A stretch of DNA of 64,000 nt from Streptococcus oricebi (GCF_017883985.1 NZ_PRDG01000004.1:123155-187154), one strand, 5' to 3'; counted from the first letter of the stretch, positions 38,482-47,794 are shown. The notes: generated from the sequence alone by a model not told the origin. Numbers and translations: made by a program.

Positions 38482-39828
38482 CTAGTAAAGGTCCAAGTAG
38501 TTATCAATTTCCCACTGGGATACGAAGGTCGCATAGCTAGCCCACTCAATGCGCTTAGCCTCTACAAAGCTAGTGTAGATGTGTTCACCCAGGGCTGCCT
38601 TGACGACCTCATCTTCAGACAAGGCCTTAATAGCATTGTGGAGCGTAGAAGGAAGGTCTGTAATTCCTGCTTCCTTTCTTTCTTCAGCGGTCATCACATA
38701 GATATTTTCTTCGATTGGAGCTGGTGCCTCAATCTTGTTTTCAACACCATGCAAACCAACTTCCAGAAGGACAGCCATGGCGATATAAGGGTTGGCCATT
38801 GGGTCCACTGAACGCAATTCTAGACGAGTTCCCATTCCTCGAGAAGCAGGCACGCGCACCAAAGGCGAACGGTTACGACCAGCCCAGGCGATATAAACAG
38901 GTGCTTCATAGCCCGGTACCAAGCGCTTATAAGAGTTTACAGTTGGATTCATAATGGCTGTATAGTTGTAAGCATGCTTAATCAAGCCACCCAGGAAGTG
39001 GTAGGCTGTTTCTGACAGCTGCATGCCACGAGGATCTTCTGGATCAAAGAAGGCATTGTTACCATCTTGGTCAAAGAGGGACATATTACAGTGCATACCA
39101 GAACCAGCAATTCCAAACTTAGGTTTAGCCATAAAGGTTGCATAAAGACCATGCTTACGAGCAATTGTCTTAACTACTAGTTTAAAGAGCTGAATCTTGT
39201 CACAGGCCCGCAAAACATCATCGTATTTGAAGTCAATTTCATGCTGACCAACAGCCACCTCATGGTGACTGGCCTCTACTTCAAAGCCCATAGTTGTCAG
39301 GACATTTACAATCTCCCGCCGAGTATTGTCAGCCAAGTCAGTCGGTGCCAAGTCAAAGTAGCCACCCTTGTCATTGACCTCGAGGGTAGGGTCCCCATTT
39401 TCATCAAGTTTAAAGAGGAAGAACTCTGGCTCAGGTCCCAAGTTAAAGGATTTAAAGCCCATGCTTTCCATGTGGCCCAAGGCCTTTTTCAAGTTTCCAC
39501 GAGGGTCTCCTTCAAAGGGCTTGCCTTCTGTCGTATAAACATCACAGATGAGACCAGCAACGCTACCATTCTCATCTCCCCAAGGAAAGACAGTCCAAGT
39601 ATTCAAGTCTGGATAAAGGTACATATCCGATTCATTGATCCGGACAAAACCTTCAATAGATGAACCATCAAACATAGCCTTGTTGGCTAATACTTTATCA
39701 AGCTGTTCGTCCGTTGCCGGAATTTCAACATTCTTCATAGTCCCCAAGATGTCTGAGAACATCAAACGGATAAAGGTTACATTTTTTTCCTTCACTTCGC
39801 GACGGATGTCAGCTGCTGTAATTGACAT
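38482..39828 (-). CDS. glnA: Glutamine synthetase, type I-alpha
   Basis: ATP-dependent amidation of glutamate; 448 residues from the ATG at 39828 ([12 protein letters not shown]) preceded by AAGGAG. Motifs: [66 protein letters not shown] and [13 protein letters not shown]. The short length and the absence of an adenylylation site agree with the Gram-positive GSI-alpha class, which is feedback-inhibited and acts with GlnR. It forms an operon with glnR (29-bp gap) and ends at a strong terminator. Confidence 0.97.
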   Translation of the reverse strand: MSITAADIRREVKEKNVTFIRLMFSDILGTMKNVEIPATDEQLDKVLANKAMFDGSSIEGFVRINESDMYLYPDLNTWTVFPWGDENGSVAGLICDVYTTEGKPFEGDPRGNLKKALGHMESMGFKSFNLGPEPEFFLFKLDENGDPTLEVNDKGGYFDLAPTDLADNTRREIVNVLTTMGFEVEASHHEVAVGQHEIDFKYDDVLRACDKIQLFKLVVKTIARKHGLYATFMAKPKFGIAGSGMHCNMSLFDQDGNNAFFDPEDPRGMQLSETAYHFLGGLIKHAYNYTAIMNPTVNSYKRLVPGYEAPVYIAWAGRNRSPLVRVPASRGMGTRLELRSVDPMANPYIAMAVLLEVGLHGVENKIEAPAPIEENIYVMTAEERKEAGITDLPSTLHNAIKALSEDEVVKAALGEHIYTSFVEAKRIEWASYATFVSQWEIDNYLDLY

Positions 39829-39857
39829 TAAATTTCTCCTTGAAAAAAACAAAATAA

Positions 39858-40220
39858 TTAAGGCCGATGTTGACCAAAGCTAGGAATGGAAGAGGCAAAG
39901 CGACTCTGTTGCAGGATGTCCTTGTGCAGGGCACGACGGATGTCCTTTTCACTGATGGTCTGTTGGGACTTAGCCTTACGCTCGGCGTAAATCTTCTTGA
40001 TAGCGGCAATATTATGACCCTCAGCAAGGTAGTCCTTAATCTCTAGGAGCCGGTCCATATCGTTTAAGGAATACATTCGACGATTCCCTTCATTGCGCAA
40101 GGGAGTAATCAATTCCTGATCCTCATAATAACGAATCTGACGAGCACTTAAGTCCGTCAACTTCATCACACTACCAATTGGAAAAACAGCCAAATTACGG
40201 CGTAATTCTTTTTCCCTCAT
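39858..40220 (-). CDS. glnR: Nitrogen regulator GlnR (MerR family)
   Basis: A 120-residue MerR-family repressor: [20 protein letters not shown], the tail [14 protein letters not shown] that in Gram-positive GlnR senses feedback-inhibited glutamine synthetase. The start is the ATG at 40220 (MREKELRRN) with AAGGAAG. A perfect GlnR box (40279-40295) lies just upstream of a consensus promoter, so glnRA is autoregulated by nitrogen supply. It is the first gene of the glnRA operon. Confidence 0.96.
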   Translation of the reverse strand: MREKELRRNLAVFPIGSVMKLTDLSARQIRYYEDQELITPLRNEGNRRMYSLNDMDRLLEIKDYLAEGHNIAAIKKIYAERKAKSQQTISEKDIRRALHKDILQQSRFASSIPSFGQHRP

Positions 40221-40242
40221 TACATCTTCCTTTCTGCCCTCT

Positions 40243-40271
40243 ATTATATGCTTTAATCTCGACCCTGTCAA
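40243..40271 (-). promoter_or_regulatory. glnRA promoter
   Basis: TTGACA (plus coordinates 40266-40271) and TATAAT (40243-40248) with a 17-bp spacer on the minus strand; a fully consensus promoter. Confidence 0.9.
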
Positions 40272-40278
40272 GCTTTTA

Positions 40279-40295
40279 TGTTATATTTTCTGACA
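40279..40295 (-). promoter_or_regulatory. GlnR box
   Basis: TGTCAGAAAATATAACA on the minus strand fits TGTNAN7TNACA exactly and sits 7 bp upstream of the -35 element. It ends at the last base before the stop codon of the FUSC-like gene. Confidence 0.9.
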
Positions 40296-40835
40296 TCATT
40301 CTTTCTTCTGTTTAATTCTTAGGTGTCCGCGGAGCCGATCTACATCGTAATTGACCAAGATAGCAATAAAAACACCGATAAAGGTTTCAAAGACCCGTTC
40401 AAAAACATAAAAAATCGTATCACCAGCTGGAATGGATAAACTAATGATTAAAAGAGCTGAGACCCCACCAATCACCCCAGCCTTATTGTTCATAGCCACA
40501 TTGGTCATAATGGTCAGCATGCAGCAAATAGGAACAAAGACCAGGGTTACCCAGTATTGGTCCTGAAAAAAATTATTGATTAGGAAAAAGGCCAGGGCAA
40601 AAAAACCACCGATACTATTTCCTAGGATACGCGAAGTTCCAAAGTGGACGCTTTGGTCAAAATCCTCCCTCAGACTAAAAACAGCCGTTAGGGCGCCAAT
40701 CTGCAATCCCCGCCAACCAAAAAAGCCAAACACCAGGAGCACAATAAAAACAGCTAGTCCTGTTTTAAAGGTCCTCATGCCCAGCTTGAACTTTGATTTA
40801 TCAAATTTATATTTTTTAAAATAAGTCATCGTCAT
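40296..40835 (-). CDS. FUSC/aromatic acid exporter family membrane protein
   Basis: A 179-residue protein with about four to five membrane helices. The start KLGMRTFKTGLAVFIVLLVF and LTAVFSLREDFDQSVHFGTSRILGNSIGG are typical of the FUSC/DUF939-like (YqjA-type) family; the C-terminus VNYDVDRLRGHLRIKQKKE is cytoplasmic and basic. In streptococci a similar gene lies between pgk and glnR, as far as I recall. Function and substrate are unknown. Two neighbouring ATGs are possible; the first has AGGAAG close to it. Confidence 0.8.
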   Translation of the reverse strand: MTMTYFKKYKFDKSKFKLGMRTFKTGLAVFIVLLVFGFFGWRGLQIGALTAVFSLREDFDQSVHFGTSRILGNSIGGFFALAFFLINNFFQDQYWVTLVFVPICCMLTIMTNVAMNNKAGVIGGVSALLIISLSIPAGDTIFYVFERVFETFIGVFIAILVNYDVDRLRGHLRIKQKKE

Positions 40836-40908
40836 TTCTTCCTAGCCCTATTGTAACATATTTCCCTGCAAATGTATGAGTCTAATGAGAAGATTTCCTA
40901 AGAAGTAA

Positions 40909-40936
40909 AAAAGGCGGGGACAAGAGCCCCAGCCTG
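40909..40936. repeat. Intergenic hairpin repeat, weak copy D
   Basis: AAGGCGGGGACAAGAGCCCC followed by AGCCTG: a GC-rich inverted repeat of the same general layout as copies A-C but with a diverged stem. It probably terminates the LysM-CHAP transcript too. Confidence 0.4.
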
Positions 40937-40973
40937 CAAATGATTTTTCTTGGCTCTTAGACCTCATATCTTT

Positions 40974-41651
40974 TTAGTAGTTTGGATAGATATAGGTTAC
41001 TCGACCATAGAAGGTAGTTGGATCAAACCAACCACGATAGTTATTGATTTGCTTATGGCGGTTATAGTTGGCCTCTAAGACTTGAATAGAACGTCCGCTA
41101 GCTACATCTGTTACATAGGCCACGTGACCATAGTCACCACCGTCCCAAACAGCGATAGCACCGACCATCGGGGTTGTTCCAGTCGCAAAGCCAGAAGCCG
41201 CTGCATTGGCTGTCCAGTCCTTGGCATTGCCCCACCAGTTACTTGCCCAAGGAGCTAATTCCTTGACGCCCCAAGTACATTGTCCGATAGGATAAGAATT
41301 TCCTGTTGCTGTTGGTGTATTTAGGACTACATCTTCGGTATCTGAAACCAAATCACTAGCCGCCGGACTAGTAGCTTGAGCTGGCGCCTCTACTTGACCT
41401 TGACTAGCTCCGTCAACTTGGAGAGTATCTCCTGGAAGAATTGTATCATAAATGGTCTTTCCATTTTTAGCTGCCAAGTCGTAAGGGCTCATCCCATGTA
41501 GGCTAGCAATTGAGTAAAATGAGTCTCCAGCTTGGACCACATAGCTATCTGCACTAGCTGACTGTTGACTTAAAAGAGCTACCGCTAGGGCAGAAGAAAG
41601 GCCGATTGTTACTTTTTCTAGATGTTTGCGCATAGATTGCTTAGTCGTCAT
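40974..41651 (-). CDS. Secreted LysM-CHAP cell wall hydrolase
   Basis: A 225-residue exported protein: signal peptide (RKHLEKVTIGLSSALAVALLS, cleavage near ASA-D), one LysM domain (YVVQAGDSFYSIASLHGMS to GDTLQV, about residues 37-80), a linker rich in Ala/Pro/Thr, and a C-terminal CHAP domain with Cys in YPIGQCTWGVKELAPW, His in YGHVAYVTDV and a final NYNRHKQINNYRGW. CHAP enzymes act as amidases or endopeptidases in septum splitting. It lies between pgk and the FUSC-like gene, adjoining the duplicated pgk tail, which suggests it was inserted there. Confidence 0.9.
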   Translation of the reverse strand: MTTKQSMRKHLEKVTIGLSSALAVALLSQQSASADSYVVQAGDSFYSIASLHGMSPYDLAAKNGKTIYDTILPGDTLQVDGASQGQVEAPAQATSPAASDLVSDTEDVVLNTPTATGNSYPIGQCTWGVKELAPWASNWWGNAKDWTANAAASGFATGTTPMVGAIAVWDGGDYGHVAYVTDVASGRSIQVLEANYNRHKQINNYRGWFDPTTFYGRVTYIYPNY

Positions 41652-42081
41652 AAAACTCTCCTTTTAATTCCTGTTCTTTTATCATACACTTTATTCATTT
41701 CAGTTACTTTTAACTTTTATTTTAAAAATATTACAAGTAAAGTAGCCTGAAAAAATAGATGCTTCAGGCCTTTGATAGACGAAGATAGAAAATCTATTCT
41801 TTACCTATTCATTCTCAATAACTAAGACCTAAAAAGGGAGTGGGCCTGGAGCTGAAAGTACTCCAAAGGGAACCTTCTCTATATTTCTTATTTTTCTGTC
41901 AAGGCAGCCAAGCCTGGTAAAACTTTACCGCGTCGAAATGCCCTTCACTCATCGAAAGCTCACCTCCTTCGCTTCCTTAACGTTTCGGGTTTTCTCCTTT
42001 TCCCACTTTCTTCATGGAATGGCTCGAGGCCCGAAGGCAAAGCATAAGAAAAGAAGGTCCAAAGGGAGCCTTCTCTATTTC
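41652..42081. other. Gap between the LysM-CHAP gene and pgk, with a pgk tail copy
   Basis: Contains an AATAGATGCTTCAGG word at 41757, the pgk ghost tail (41869-41937), a perfect ribosome site AAGGAGGTGA on the minus strand (41960-41969) before a 17-codon frame (41899-41952), and the functional pgk terminator (AGAAGG with CCTTCTTTTCTT, about 42046-42074). No substantial gene is visible. Confidence 0.75.
41869..41937 (-). pseudogene. Diverged duplicate of the pgk 3' end
   Basis: On the minus strand it reads [13 protein letters not shown] and a stop, identical in protein to the pgk C-terminus, and the similarity continues 20-25 nt past the stop. Against 42058-42128 there are about ten differences and a 2-nt gap, with silent changes in the coding part. 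The stretch upstream has no pgk similarity. Confidence 0.88.
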
Positions 42082-43281
42082 TTATTTTTCTGTCAGGGCT
42101 GCAAGGCCTGGTAGTACTTTACCTTCGAGAAGTTCCATTGATGCTCCACCACCTGTAGAAATCCATGAGAACTTGTCTGCACGACCTAGGTTGATAGCTG
42201 CGGCTGCTGAGTCACCACCACCGATGATTGATTTCACCTCTGGTTGTTTCACAATAGCATCCATCACACCGATTGTTCCTGCTTGGAAGTCAGGGTTTTC
42301 AAAGACACCCATTGGACCATTCCAAACGACTGTTTTAGCACCTGTCAATTCTTGATCAAATTTTGCGATAGATTTAGGACCGATATCCAAGCCAAGGAAG
42401 CCAGGATCAATCGCTTCTCCTTCAGTATCTTTGACCTCAGTGTAGTCAGCAAAAGCATTTGCTTCTTTAGAGTCCACTGGCAAGATCAATTTGCCATTTG
42501 ATTTTTCCAAGAGACCTTTGGCAATATCAAGTTTGTCCTCTTCAACCAAGGAGTTTCCGATTTCGATACCTTGCGCTTTAAGGAAGGTATAGGTCATTCC
42601 ACCACCGATAAGCACCTTATCAGCTTTTTCAAGAAGGTTTTCGATAACACCAATCTTGTCTGAAACTTTTGAACCACCAAGGATAGCCACAAATGGACGA
42701 ACTGGATTGTCAACCGCTTCTTGAATGTAGGCAATTTCATTTTCAAGCAAGAAACCAGCAACAGCTTTTTCAACGTTAGCTGAAATTCCTACGTTTGAAG
42801 CGTGGGCCCGGTGAGCTGTACCAAAGGCATCATTGACAAAGATACCGTCTCCAAGGCTAGCCCAGTATTTACCAAGTTCTGGATCATTTTTAGATTCTTT
42901 GTTACCGTCAACATCTTCAAAACGAGTGTTTTCAACCAAAAGAACTTGACCATCTTCAAGAGCATTGATAGCTGCTTCTAATTCTGCACCCCGAGTTACT
43001 CCTGCTAGGAAGGCTACATCTTGACCTAGTTTTTCTGCTAGGTTAGCCGCAACTGGAGCCAATGATTTTCCTGCCTTATCAGCTTCTTCTTTGACACGAC
43101 CAAGGTGAGAGAAGAGCACTGCCCGTCCACCTTGTTCAAGGATATATTTAATTGTTGGAAGAGCCGCTGAAATCCGGTTATCATTTGTAATAACGCCGTC
43201 TTTCAAAGGAACATTAAAGTCAACACGAACGAGAACTTTCTTCCCTTTCAAGTCAACGTCTTTAACAGTCAGTTTTGCCAT
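42082..43281 (-). CDS. pgk: Phosphoglycerate kinase
   Basis: Glycolytic kinase making ATP from 1,3-bisphosphoglycerate; 399 residues from the ATG at 43281 ([19 protein letters not shown]). Motifs: [13 protein letters not shown], the substrate basic patch ([10 protein letters not shown]), [16 protein letters not shown], and the nucleotide loop [15 protein letters not shown] plus [15 protein letters not shown]. The open frame to 43476 is not expected to be translated. A -10 TATAAT with extended TGG stands at 43319-43324. A second diverged copy of its last codons lies downstream. Confidence 0.97.
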   Translation of the reverse strand: MAKLTVKDVDLKGKKVLVRVDFNVPLKDGVITNDNRISAALPTIKYILEQGGRAVLFSHLGRVKEEADKAGKSLAPVAANLAEKLGQDVAFLAGVTRGAELEAAINALEDGQVLLVENTRFEDVDGNKESKNDPELGKYWASLGDGIFVNDAFGTAHRAHASNVGISANVEKAVAGFLLENEIAYIQEAVDNPVRPFVAILGGSKVSDKIGVIENLLEKADKVLIGGGMTYTFLKAQGIEIGNSLVEEDKLDIAKGLLEKSNGKLILPVDSKEANAFADYTEVKDTEGEAIDPGFLGLDIGPKSIAKFDQELTGAKTVVWNGPMGVFENPDFQAGTIGVMDAIVKQPEVKSIIGGGDSAAAAINLGRADKFSWISTGGGASMELLEGKVLPGLAALTEK

Positions 43282-43563
43282 GATACAAAAACTCCTTTTT
43301 TCTATTTTATACGCAACTATTATACCACACTTTCTCAAAGTTTTCTTGATATAAGGAAAATTTTCACAAAAATCCGGAACTTTACTTATCCTTCCTGATA
43401 TAAAAATTCTTCTCATACTGCCCATATTTGGAAATAATCCTATTTTTTGTCTAATTCCTTGTCTAAAAATGAACAAAAAATATTAAACTGTAATAAAATG
43501 TAAAATAGAAATCGACATCTTTGTGTTAGAATAAATGAGTAAGTTTTTTAGAAGGAGTTATCT

Positions 43564-45402
43564 ATGCGTAAAAAGAACAAACAGCGTCTAGGCGCTTTTG
43601 TGGCCGTAGCGGTATCGACCAATCTCTTGGCTCAACCCCTAAACGGTCAAGCAGAGGAAGTCGAAGCCGACACCTCTACCAACCAAGTCGAAAACTTGGA
43701 AAGTCAGCTTAGTGCAAGTGCTGAAGTTTCAGCCACACCAAGCGAAACCAGCAGTTCCTCAGCCAGTCAAGAACTCAAGGCTGAAGCCCAGGCTGGCCAA
43801 GAAGGTTCAGAAGGACAGACTCAAGAGCCAGCTGAAACAACTAAGCCAGAAGCCCCTCGTCCAGAAGTGACTGCCGAAACTAGCCCAGCAGAAGACAAGG
43901 CAACTACTGCTGTTCTAGCAGGTGCTGAAAGCAATCAGAGCCCTAGCCAAAATGTGATTATGGCCGCTTACAAGTACGCCAATCCCAATGATCAATACTG
44001 GCAAAGAATCACCAGCCAAACTGGTAATAAGGTGTCTCATGTCATCATCAATCCTAGTAACGGATCCGGTAGTCAGGCAGATGCTAATTTTGCTAAGCAA
44101 ATCGCTGCCAACGCCGCTGCCGGCATCAAGAACCTGGGTTATGTCAATACAGTAAGTGAAGACTATTCTAACAAACGTCGCTCCCATGATGACATTTTAG
44201 CTGAGGTTGGCCGCTATGCCAGCTTTTATGGCCTGAATAATATCAATGGTATCTTCTTTGACGAGGTCAAGGCAGGAGAGACCGAGGCAGATGTAGACTT
44301 CATGAGAACCCTCTTCTATCGAATGAGAGAACTCTATCCAAGTATGACCGTTATGGCCAATCCCGGTCGGACCGTTACCAATGCTATCGCTCCTTATGCC
44401 GATATTTGGCTAACCAGAGAGACGACAGCCAATGACTACCTCAACGGCTACTATGAACAAATCTCTGATATGGAGAAGGACCCTGCCTCTAGCAAGCGGG
44501 TCATGCACCTAGTTCACTCTGCGAGCCCTAGCCAATATGACGAAATTATCGCCCTTTCTAGAAAGCGTAATGCCGGCTACCTCATGGTAACCGACCAGTC
44601 CTTCCTAGCCCTACCGACAGATTTTGAAAGCCTGGTTTCACGGATTACTAGTGGTTCTTCTAGTAGTTCTGATAGTGCTAGTCAAAACAAGGCAACCGAG
44701 ACAAATCCGTCACAGCCTGAGCCCAAAGCAGAAGTCAATCCTGAAACTCCGGCTCAACCAAGGATTGAAGACCAACCAGAAATCAGCCCTGAAACTCCAG
44801 CTCAACCGAGTACCGATCCTGAGTCAGAAGTCATTGAAATAACAGAGACTCCGGCTGAAAAAGAAATAGAGACTAGCACCAAGCCAGTCCCTATCGTTCA
44901 AAAAACGACTGAGCAAGCTAAGCAGAGCAAGGAGATGCCAAAACAAGAAGCAAGCCGTAATCAGGCTAGCTATCCTGTCTCTTACCTAACTAGCAGCCAA
45001 GGAGCTAGCAACCCAGCAGCCCCTAGCCCTGCTCTATCCGGCTTTTCTCAGGCTTCTGTAAGGTTAAATCTAGCCAATCAAGAAGCTAGCCCTGCTGCTA
45101 AGAAAGAAAGCAATCCTAGCGATAGCCAAACAAGCAATAAGAGCCAGCATGAAAATCATCGGGCCAAGGAAGATGCCAGTCAAAAGGCTAAAGAAGATAA
45201 GAAGGACAAGCAAGAGAAAGCTAAGGTGGATATTCAAAATTCTAGCTCTAGCGACCAGACCCAAGAAGCTGCTGCTGCCTATACTAGTCAGTCTCAAGCT
45301 GGTGGTGAGGACCATTCTGCCCTCTATCTAGCAGTCAGTGGTGCCGTAGCCCTCGCAGGTCTAGGCCTCCTCGGACGCACAGCCCTGAAAAATAAAAAAT
45401 AA
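43564..45402 (+). CDS. Secreted spherulin-4-like surface protein lacking a recognisable LPxTG
   Basis: A 612-residue exported protein. Residues 1-32 are a signal sequence (NKQRLGAFVAVAVSTNLLAQ). A disordered Ser/Glu/Pro region follows to about 125. Residues 130-365 resemble the spherulation-specific family 4 domain, a TIM-barrel glycoside-hydrolase-like fold (NVIMAAYKYANPNDQYW; GIKNLGYVNTVSEDY; INGIFFDEVKAGE; VMANPGRTV; RNAGYLMVTDQ). Then comes a Pro/Glu-rich region with ETPAQP repeats and a C-terminal helix AVSGAVALAGLGLLG before ALKNKK. The tail looks like a sortase signal without the LPxTG pentapeptide. AGAAGGAG precedes the start. Polysaccharide hydrolysis is inferred only from the fold. 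Confidence 0.72.
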   Translation: MRKKNKQRLGAFVAVAVSTNLLAQPLNGQAEEVEADTSTNQVENLESQLSASAEVSATPSETSSSSASQELKAEAQAGQEGSEGQTQEPAETTKPEAPRPEVTAETSPAEDKATTAVLAGAESNQSPSQNVIMAAYKYANPNDQYWQRITSQTGNKVSHVIINPSNGSGSQADANFAKQIAANAAAGIKNLGYVNTVSEDYSNKRRSHDDILAEVGRYASFYGLNNINGIFFDEVKAGETEADVDFMRTLFYRMRELYPSMTVMANPGRTVTNAIAPYADIWLTRETTANDYLNGYYEQISDMEKDPASSKRVMHLVHSASPSQYDEIIALSRKRNAGYLMVTDQSFLALPTDFESLVSRITSGSSSSSDSASQNKATETNPSQPEPKAEVNPETPAQPRIEDQPEISPETPAQPSTDPESEVIEITETPAEKEIETSTKPVPIVQKTTEQAKQSKEMPKQEASRNQASYPVSYLTSSQGASNPAAPSPALSGFSQASVRLNLANQEASPAAKKESNPSDSQTSNKSQHENHRAKEDASQKAKEDKKDKQEKAKVDIQNSSSSDQTQEAAAAYTSQSQAGGEDHSALYLAVSGAVALAGLGLLGRTALKNKK

Positions 45403-45420
45403 AACAATTTCAAAAAAGCA

Positions 45421-45459
45421 AAAAAATTGGAGAAGAAATAGTCATTTCTCCAATTTTTT
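45421..45459. terminator. Bidirectional terminator
   Basis: AAAAAATTGGAGAA pairs with TTTCTCCAATTTTTT between the surface-protein gene and the convergent MerR gene. Confidence 0.88.
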
Positions 45460-45503
45460 ATTTTAGTCATTTCTAACAAATCCCACTGTACGAAAAGCAA
45501 AAA

Positions 45504-45836
45504 CTACTTATCTTCTGATAAGCTATTAGCCAACTTTTTAAAGGCTTCATCTAATGAAACCATTCGTTTTTCCACCTTAGAAATAGCAGAATCAAGCGTA
45601 AAACCTTCATCCAACATTTCCTGGATTAGCAAAATTTTCTTTACATTTAAATAATTATATCTTCTTGTAGAACCTTCAACCCCCTTTTCAGAGTGAATGG
45701 CTCCTTTTTCTTCCCAATAACGAATTTTTCTGGTAGGTATACCCGTTATTCTTGAAACTTCACCAATTCCAACAACCAATTTTTTTAATAAATCAAAATC
45801 TAATAAAGCAGAAATATTCTTATCTTCTTGAGGCAT
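45504..45836 (-). CDS. MerR-family transcriptional regulator
   Basis: A MerR-type helix-turn-helix protein (VVGIGEVSRITGIPTRKIRYWEEKG, then EGSTRRYNYLNVKKILLIQEML). I use the ATG at 45836 (MPQEDKN, 110 residues), which has GGAG 12 nt upstream; another ATG at 45854 adds six residues. It lacks a long effector domain, so any ligand is unknown. It diverges from an SDR-type gene, and TTGTAAA-CTAT-TTTACAA (45871-45888) upstream of its start is a likely binding site. Codon use is more AT-rich than in the flanking glycolytic genes. Confidence 0.82.
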   Translation of the reverse strand: MPQEDKNISALLDFDLLKKLVVGIGEVSRITGIPTRKIRYWEEKGAIHSEKGVEGSTRRYNYLNVKKILLIQEMLDEGFTLDSAISKVEKRMVSLDEAFKKLANSLSEDK

Positions 45837-45870
45837 AGCTATTCTATTCTCCATTTGTAAAATTCTAATC

Positions 45871-45888
45871 TTGTAAACTATTTTACAA
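45871..45888. promoter_or_regulatory. Inverted repeat, candidate MerR operator
   Basis: TTGTAAACTATTTTACAA, 7-bp arms with a 4-bp centre, between the divergent MerR and SDR genes. A related TGTAA-ATAAA-TTACA stands at 45968-45982, over the start of the SDR transcript. Confidence 0.6.
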
Positions 45889-45915
45889 TATATATAAATA
45901 ATTTGCAATTTGTTG

Positions 45916-45944
45916 TTGATTGTTTTTAGAAAATATAGTACAAT
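45916..45944 (+). promoter_or_regulatory. Promoter of the NAD(P)-binding protein gene
   Basis: TTGATT (45916-45921) and TACAAT (45939-45944) with a 17-bp spacer. Confidence 0.65.
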
Positions 45945-45996
45945 TTATTTAATTTATCTTCTTGAAATGTAAATAAATTACAAAAGGAGTTGTGAT

Positions 45997-46653
45997 ATGA
46001 CAAAAGTATTAGTACTCGGTGCAACCGGTCGGACTGGCAAACTCATTATAGAAGAATTGGCTAAAAATCAATCTCTTCAAATTATTGCAGCAATAAGAAA
46101 AGCAAATGATATTAGCCGTTTACCAAAAATAGAACGAAAAATAAAAACGCACCTTGTAGATATAGAAAATGCAGAAAGTATTGAAAAAGCAATAGAGCAA
46201 GTGGATATAATTGTTCACGCTATACGTCTACGGGGTAATATTCCTGAGAATGCTTTAGTTGAACTAGATAAAAGAATACGTCAAGCAATTCCTCCAACTA
46301 AGGAAATTCCTATGATTATTGTGGGCGGAGCAGGCTCATTAAAGATGAACAGCGGAAAATATTTCTGGGAAGATCCACATTTCCCAACACAAACCTTACC
46401 GCGAGGAAGGGCGCATGCTCAATTAAGAATTTATCTAGAAGAACACTCATTCAAAGACAAGTGGGCATATTTAGTCCCACCTCCAGCCTATATTCCCGAA
46501 GGAATTAGACTAGGCACATATAAACAAGCCGAACTAGACTTGGAAGAGGACTTTTTAAATGAACAAATTAGTTATTCTGATTTTGCTATTGCTATTTCGG
46601 ATGCCGTTCGAGAAGAATGGCAAGGAGTTCACTTGATTGCATCAAGTACTTGA
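45997..46653 (+). CDS. NAD(P)H-binding protein (atypical SDR, NmrA-like)
   Basis: A 218-residue Rossmann protein: VLVLGATGRTGKLIIEELA is the GxxGxxG cofactor motif, followed by HLVDIENAESIEKAIEQVDIIVHA and IVGGAGSLKMNSGKYFW. It resembles the NAD(P)H-binding (NAD_binding_10) atypical SDRs, often redox- or stress-related. AAGGAG stands before the ATG. Divergent from a MerR regulator that probably controls it. AT-rich, which with its regulator suggests an acquired pair; the true substrate is unknown. Confidence 0.83.
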   Translation: MTKVLVLGATGRTGKLIIEELAKNQSLQIIAAIRKANDISRLPKIERKIKTHLVDIENAESIEKAIEQVDIIVHAIRLRGNIPENALVELDKRIRQAIPPTKEIPMIIVGGAGSLKMNSGKYFWEDPHFPTQTLPRGRAHAQLRIYLEEHSFKDKWAYLVPPPAYIPEGIRLGTYKQAELDLEEDFLNEQISYSDFAIAISDAVREEWQGVHLIASST

Positions 46654-46663
46654 TTTTAAGCAT

Positions 46664-46690
46664 AAAAAAAGAGGCTAAGCCTCTTTTTTC
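46664..46690. terminator. Bidirectional terminator between the SDR gene and gap
   Basis: AAAAAAGAGGCT and AAGCCTCTTTTTT, an almost loopless perfect stem. Confidence 0.9.
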
Positions 46691-46697
46691 TACTCTA

Positions 46698-47708
46698 TTA
46701 TTTTGCAATTTTTGCAAAGTATTCAAGAGTACGCACAAGTTGTGCAGTGTAAGACATTTCATTGTCGTACCATGATACAACTTTAACCAATTGTTTACCG
46801 TCAACGTCAAGAACTTTAGTTTGAGTTGCGTCAAACAATGAACCGTAAGCCATACCAACGATATCTGAAGATACGATTGGGTCTTCAGTGTAACCGTATG
46901 ATTCGTTAGCAGCAGCCTTCATAGCAGCGTTTACTTCTTCTACAGTTACGTTCTTTTCAAGAACTGCTACCAATTCAGTTACAGAACCAGTTGGAGTAGG
47001 GATACGTTGTGCAGCACCATCCAATTTACCGTTCAATTCAGGGATAACCAAACCGATTGCTTTAGCAGCACCAGTTGAGTTAGGAACGATGTTAGCAGCA
47101 CCAGCACGAGCACGACGAAGGTCACCACCGCGGTGTGGTCCGTCAAGGATCATTTGGTCACCAGTGTAAGCGTGGATTGTAGTCATCAAACCTTGAACAA
47201 CACCGAAGTTATCTTGAAGAGCCTTAGCCATTGGAGCCAAGCAGTTTGTAGTACATGAAGCACCTGAGATAACTGTTTCAGTTCCATCAAGAATGTCTTG
47301 GTTTGTGTTAAATACAACTGTTTTAACGTCGTTTCCACCAGGAGCAGTGATAACAACTTTCTTAGCTCCACCTGGGTGCAAGTGTTTTTCAGCTGCTTCT
47401 TTCTTAGCAAAGAAACCAGTTGCTTCAAGAACGATTTCTACACCGTCGTTAGCCCAGTCGATTTGTTCTGGGTCACGTTCAGCAGAAACCTTAACGAATT
47501 TACCGTTCACTTCAAATCCGCCTTCTTTTACTTCCACAGTACCGTCGAAACGACCTTGAGTTGTGTCGTATTTCAACAAGTGTGCAAGCATTACTGGATC
47601 TGTAAGGTCGTTGATACGAGTAACTTCAACACCTTCTACATTTTGGATACGACGGAAAGCAAGACGACCAATACGTCCGAAACCGTTAATACCAACTTTA
47701 ACTACCAT
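46698..47708 (-). CDS. gap: Glyceraldehyde-3-phosphate dehydrogenase, type I
   Basis: Glycolytic NAD-dependent enzyme of 336 residues from the ATG at 47708 ([18 protein letters not shown]), with AGGAGG upstream. The catalytic cysteine is in [15 protein letters not shown], the catalytic histidine region [10 protein letters not shown], and [11 protein letters not shown] is near the end. Codon use is strongly biased, as in highly expressed genes. It has a good promoter (TTGCAA-17-TATAAT, 47795-47823) and a 5'-terminal hairpin in its mRNA. Confidence 0.98.
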   Translation of the reverse strand: MVVKVGINGFGRIGRLAFRRIQNVEGVEVTRINDLTDPVMLAHLLKYDTTQGRFDGTVEVKEGGFEVNGKFVKVSAERDPEQIDWANDGVEIVLEATGFFAKKEAAEKHLHPGGAKKVVITAPGGNDVKTVVFNTNQDILDGTETVISGASCTTNCLAPMAKALQDNFGVVQGLMTTIHAYTGDQMILDGPHRGGDLRRARAGAANIVPNSTGAAKAIGLVIPELNGKLDGAAQRIPTPTGSVTELVAVLEKNVTVEEVNAAMKAAANESYGYTEDPIVSSDIVGMAYGSLFDATQTKVLDVDGKQLVKVVSWYDNEMSYTAQLVRTLEYFAKIAK

Positions 47709-47763
47709 TCGTGATTTCCTCCTTATGAAAATCAATAAATATTTTATGTGAAAAGAGTAACTT

Positions 47764-47793
47764 GAAATGTTACAAATCACCTTTCAACATTTC
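47764..47793 (-). promoter_or_regulatory. Hairpin at the predicted 5' end of gap mRNA
   Basis: GAAATGTT and AACATTTC form an 8-bp stem with a 14-nt loop. The predicted transcription start (about 47788, from the -10 at 47795-47800) falls at the 5' arm. Confidence 0.6.
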
Positions 47794-47794
47794 C

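Noticed and set aside
39241..39663. 140-codon frame antisense to glnA
   Set aside because: Antisense shadow of a conserved enzyme gene.
43282..43476. N-terminal extension of pgk
   Set aside because: Includes the pgk promoter; the family begins at MAKLTVKDV.
47298..47714. 138-codon frame antisense to gap
   Set aside because: Product of strong codon bias in gap on the opposite strand.
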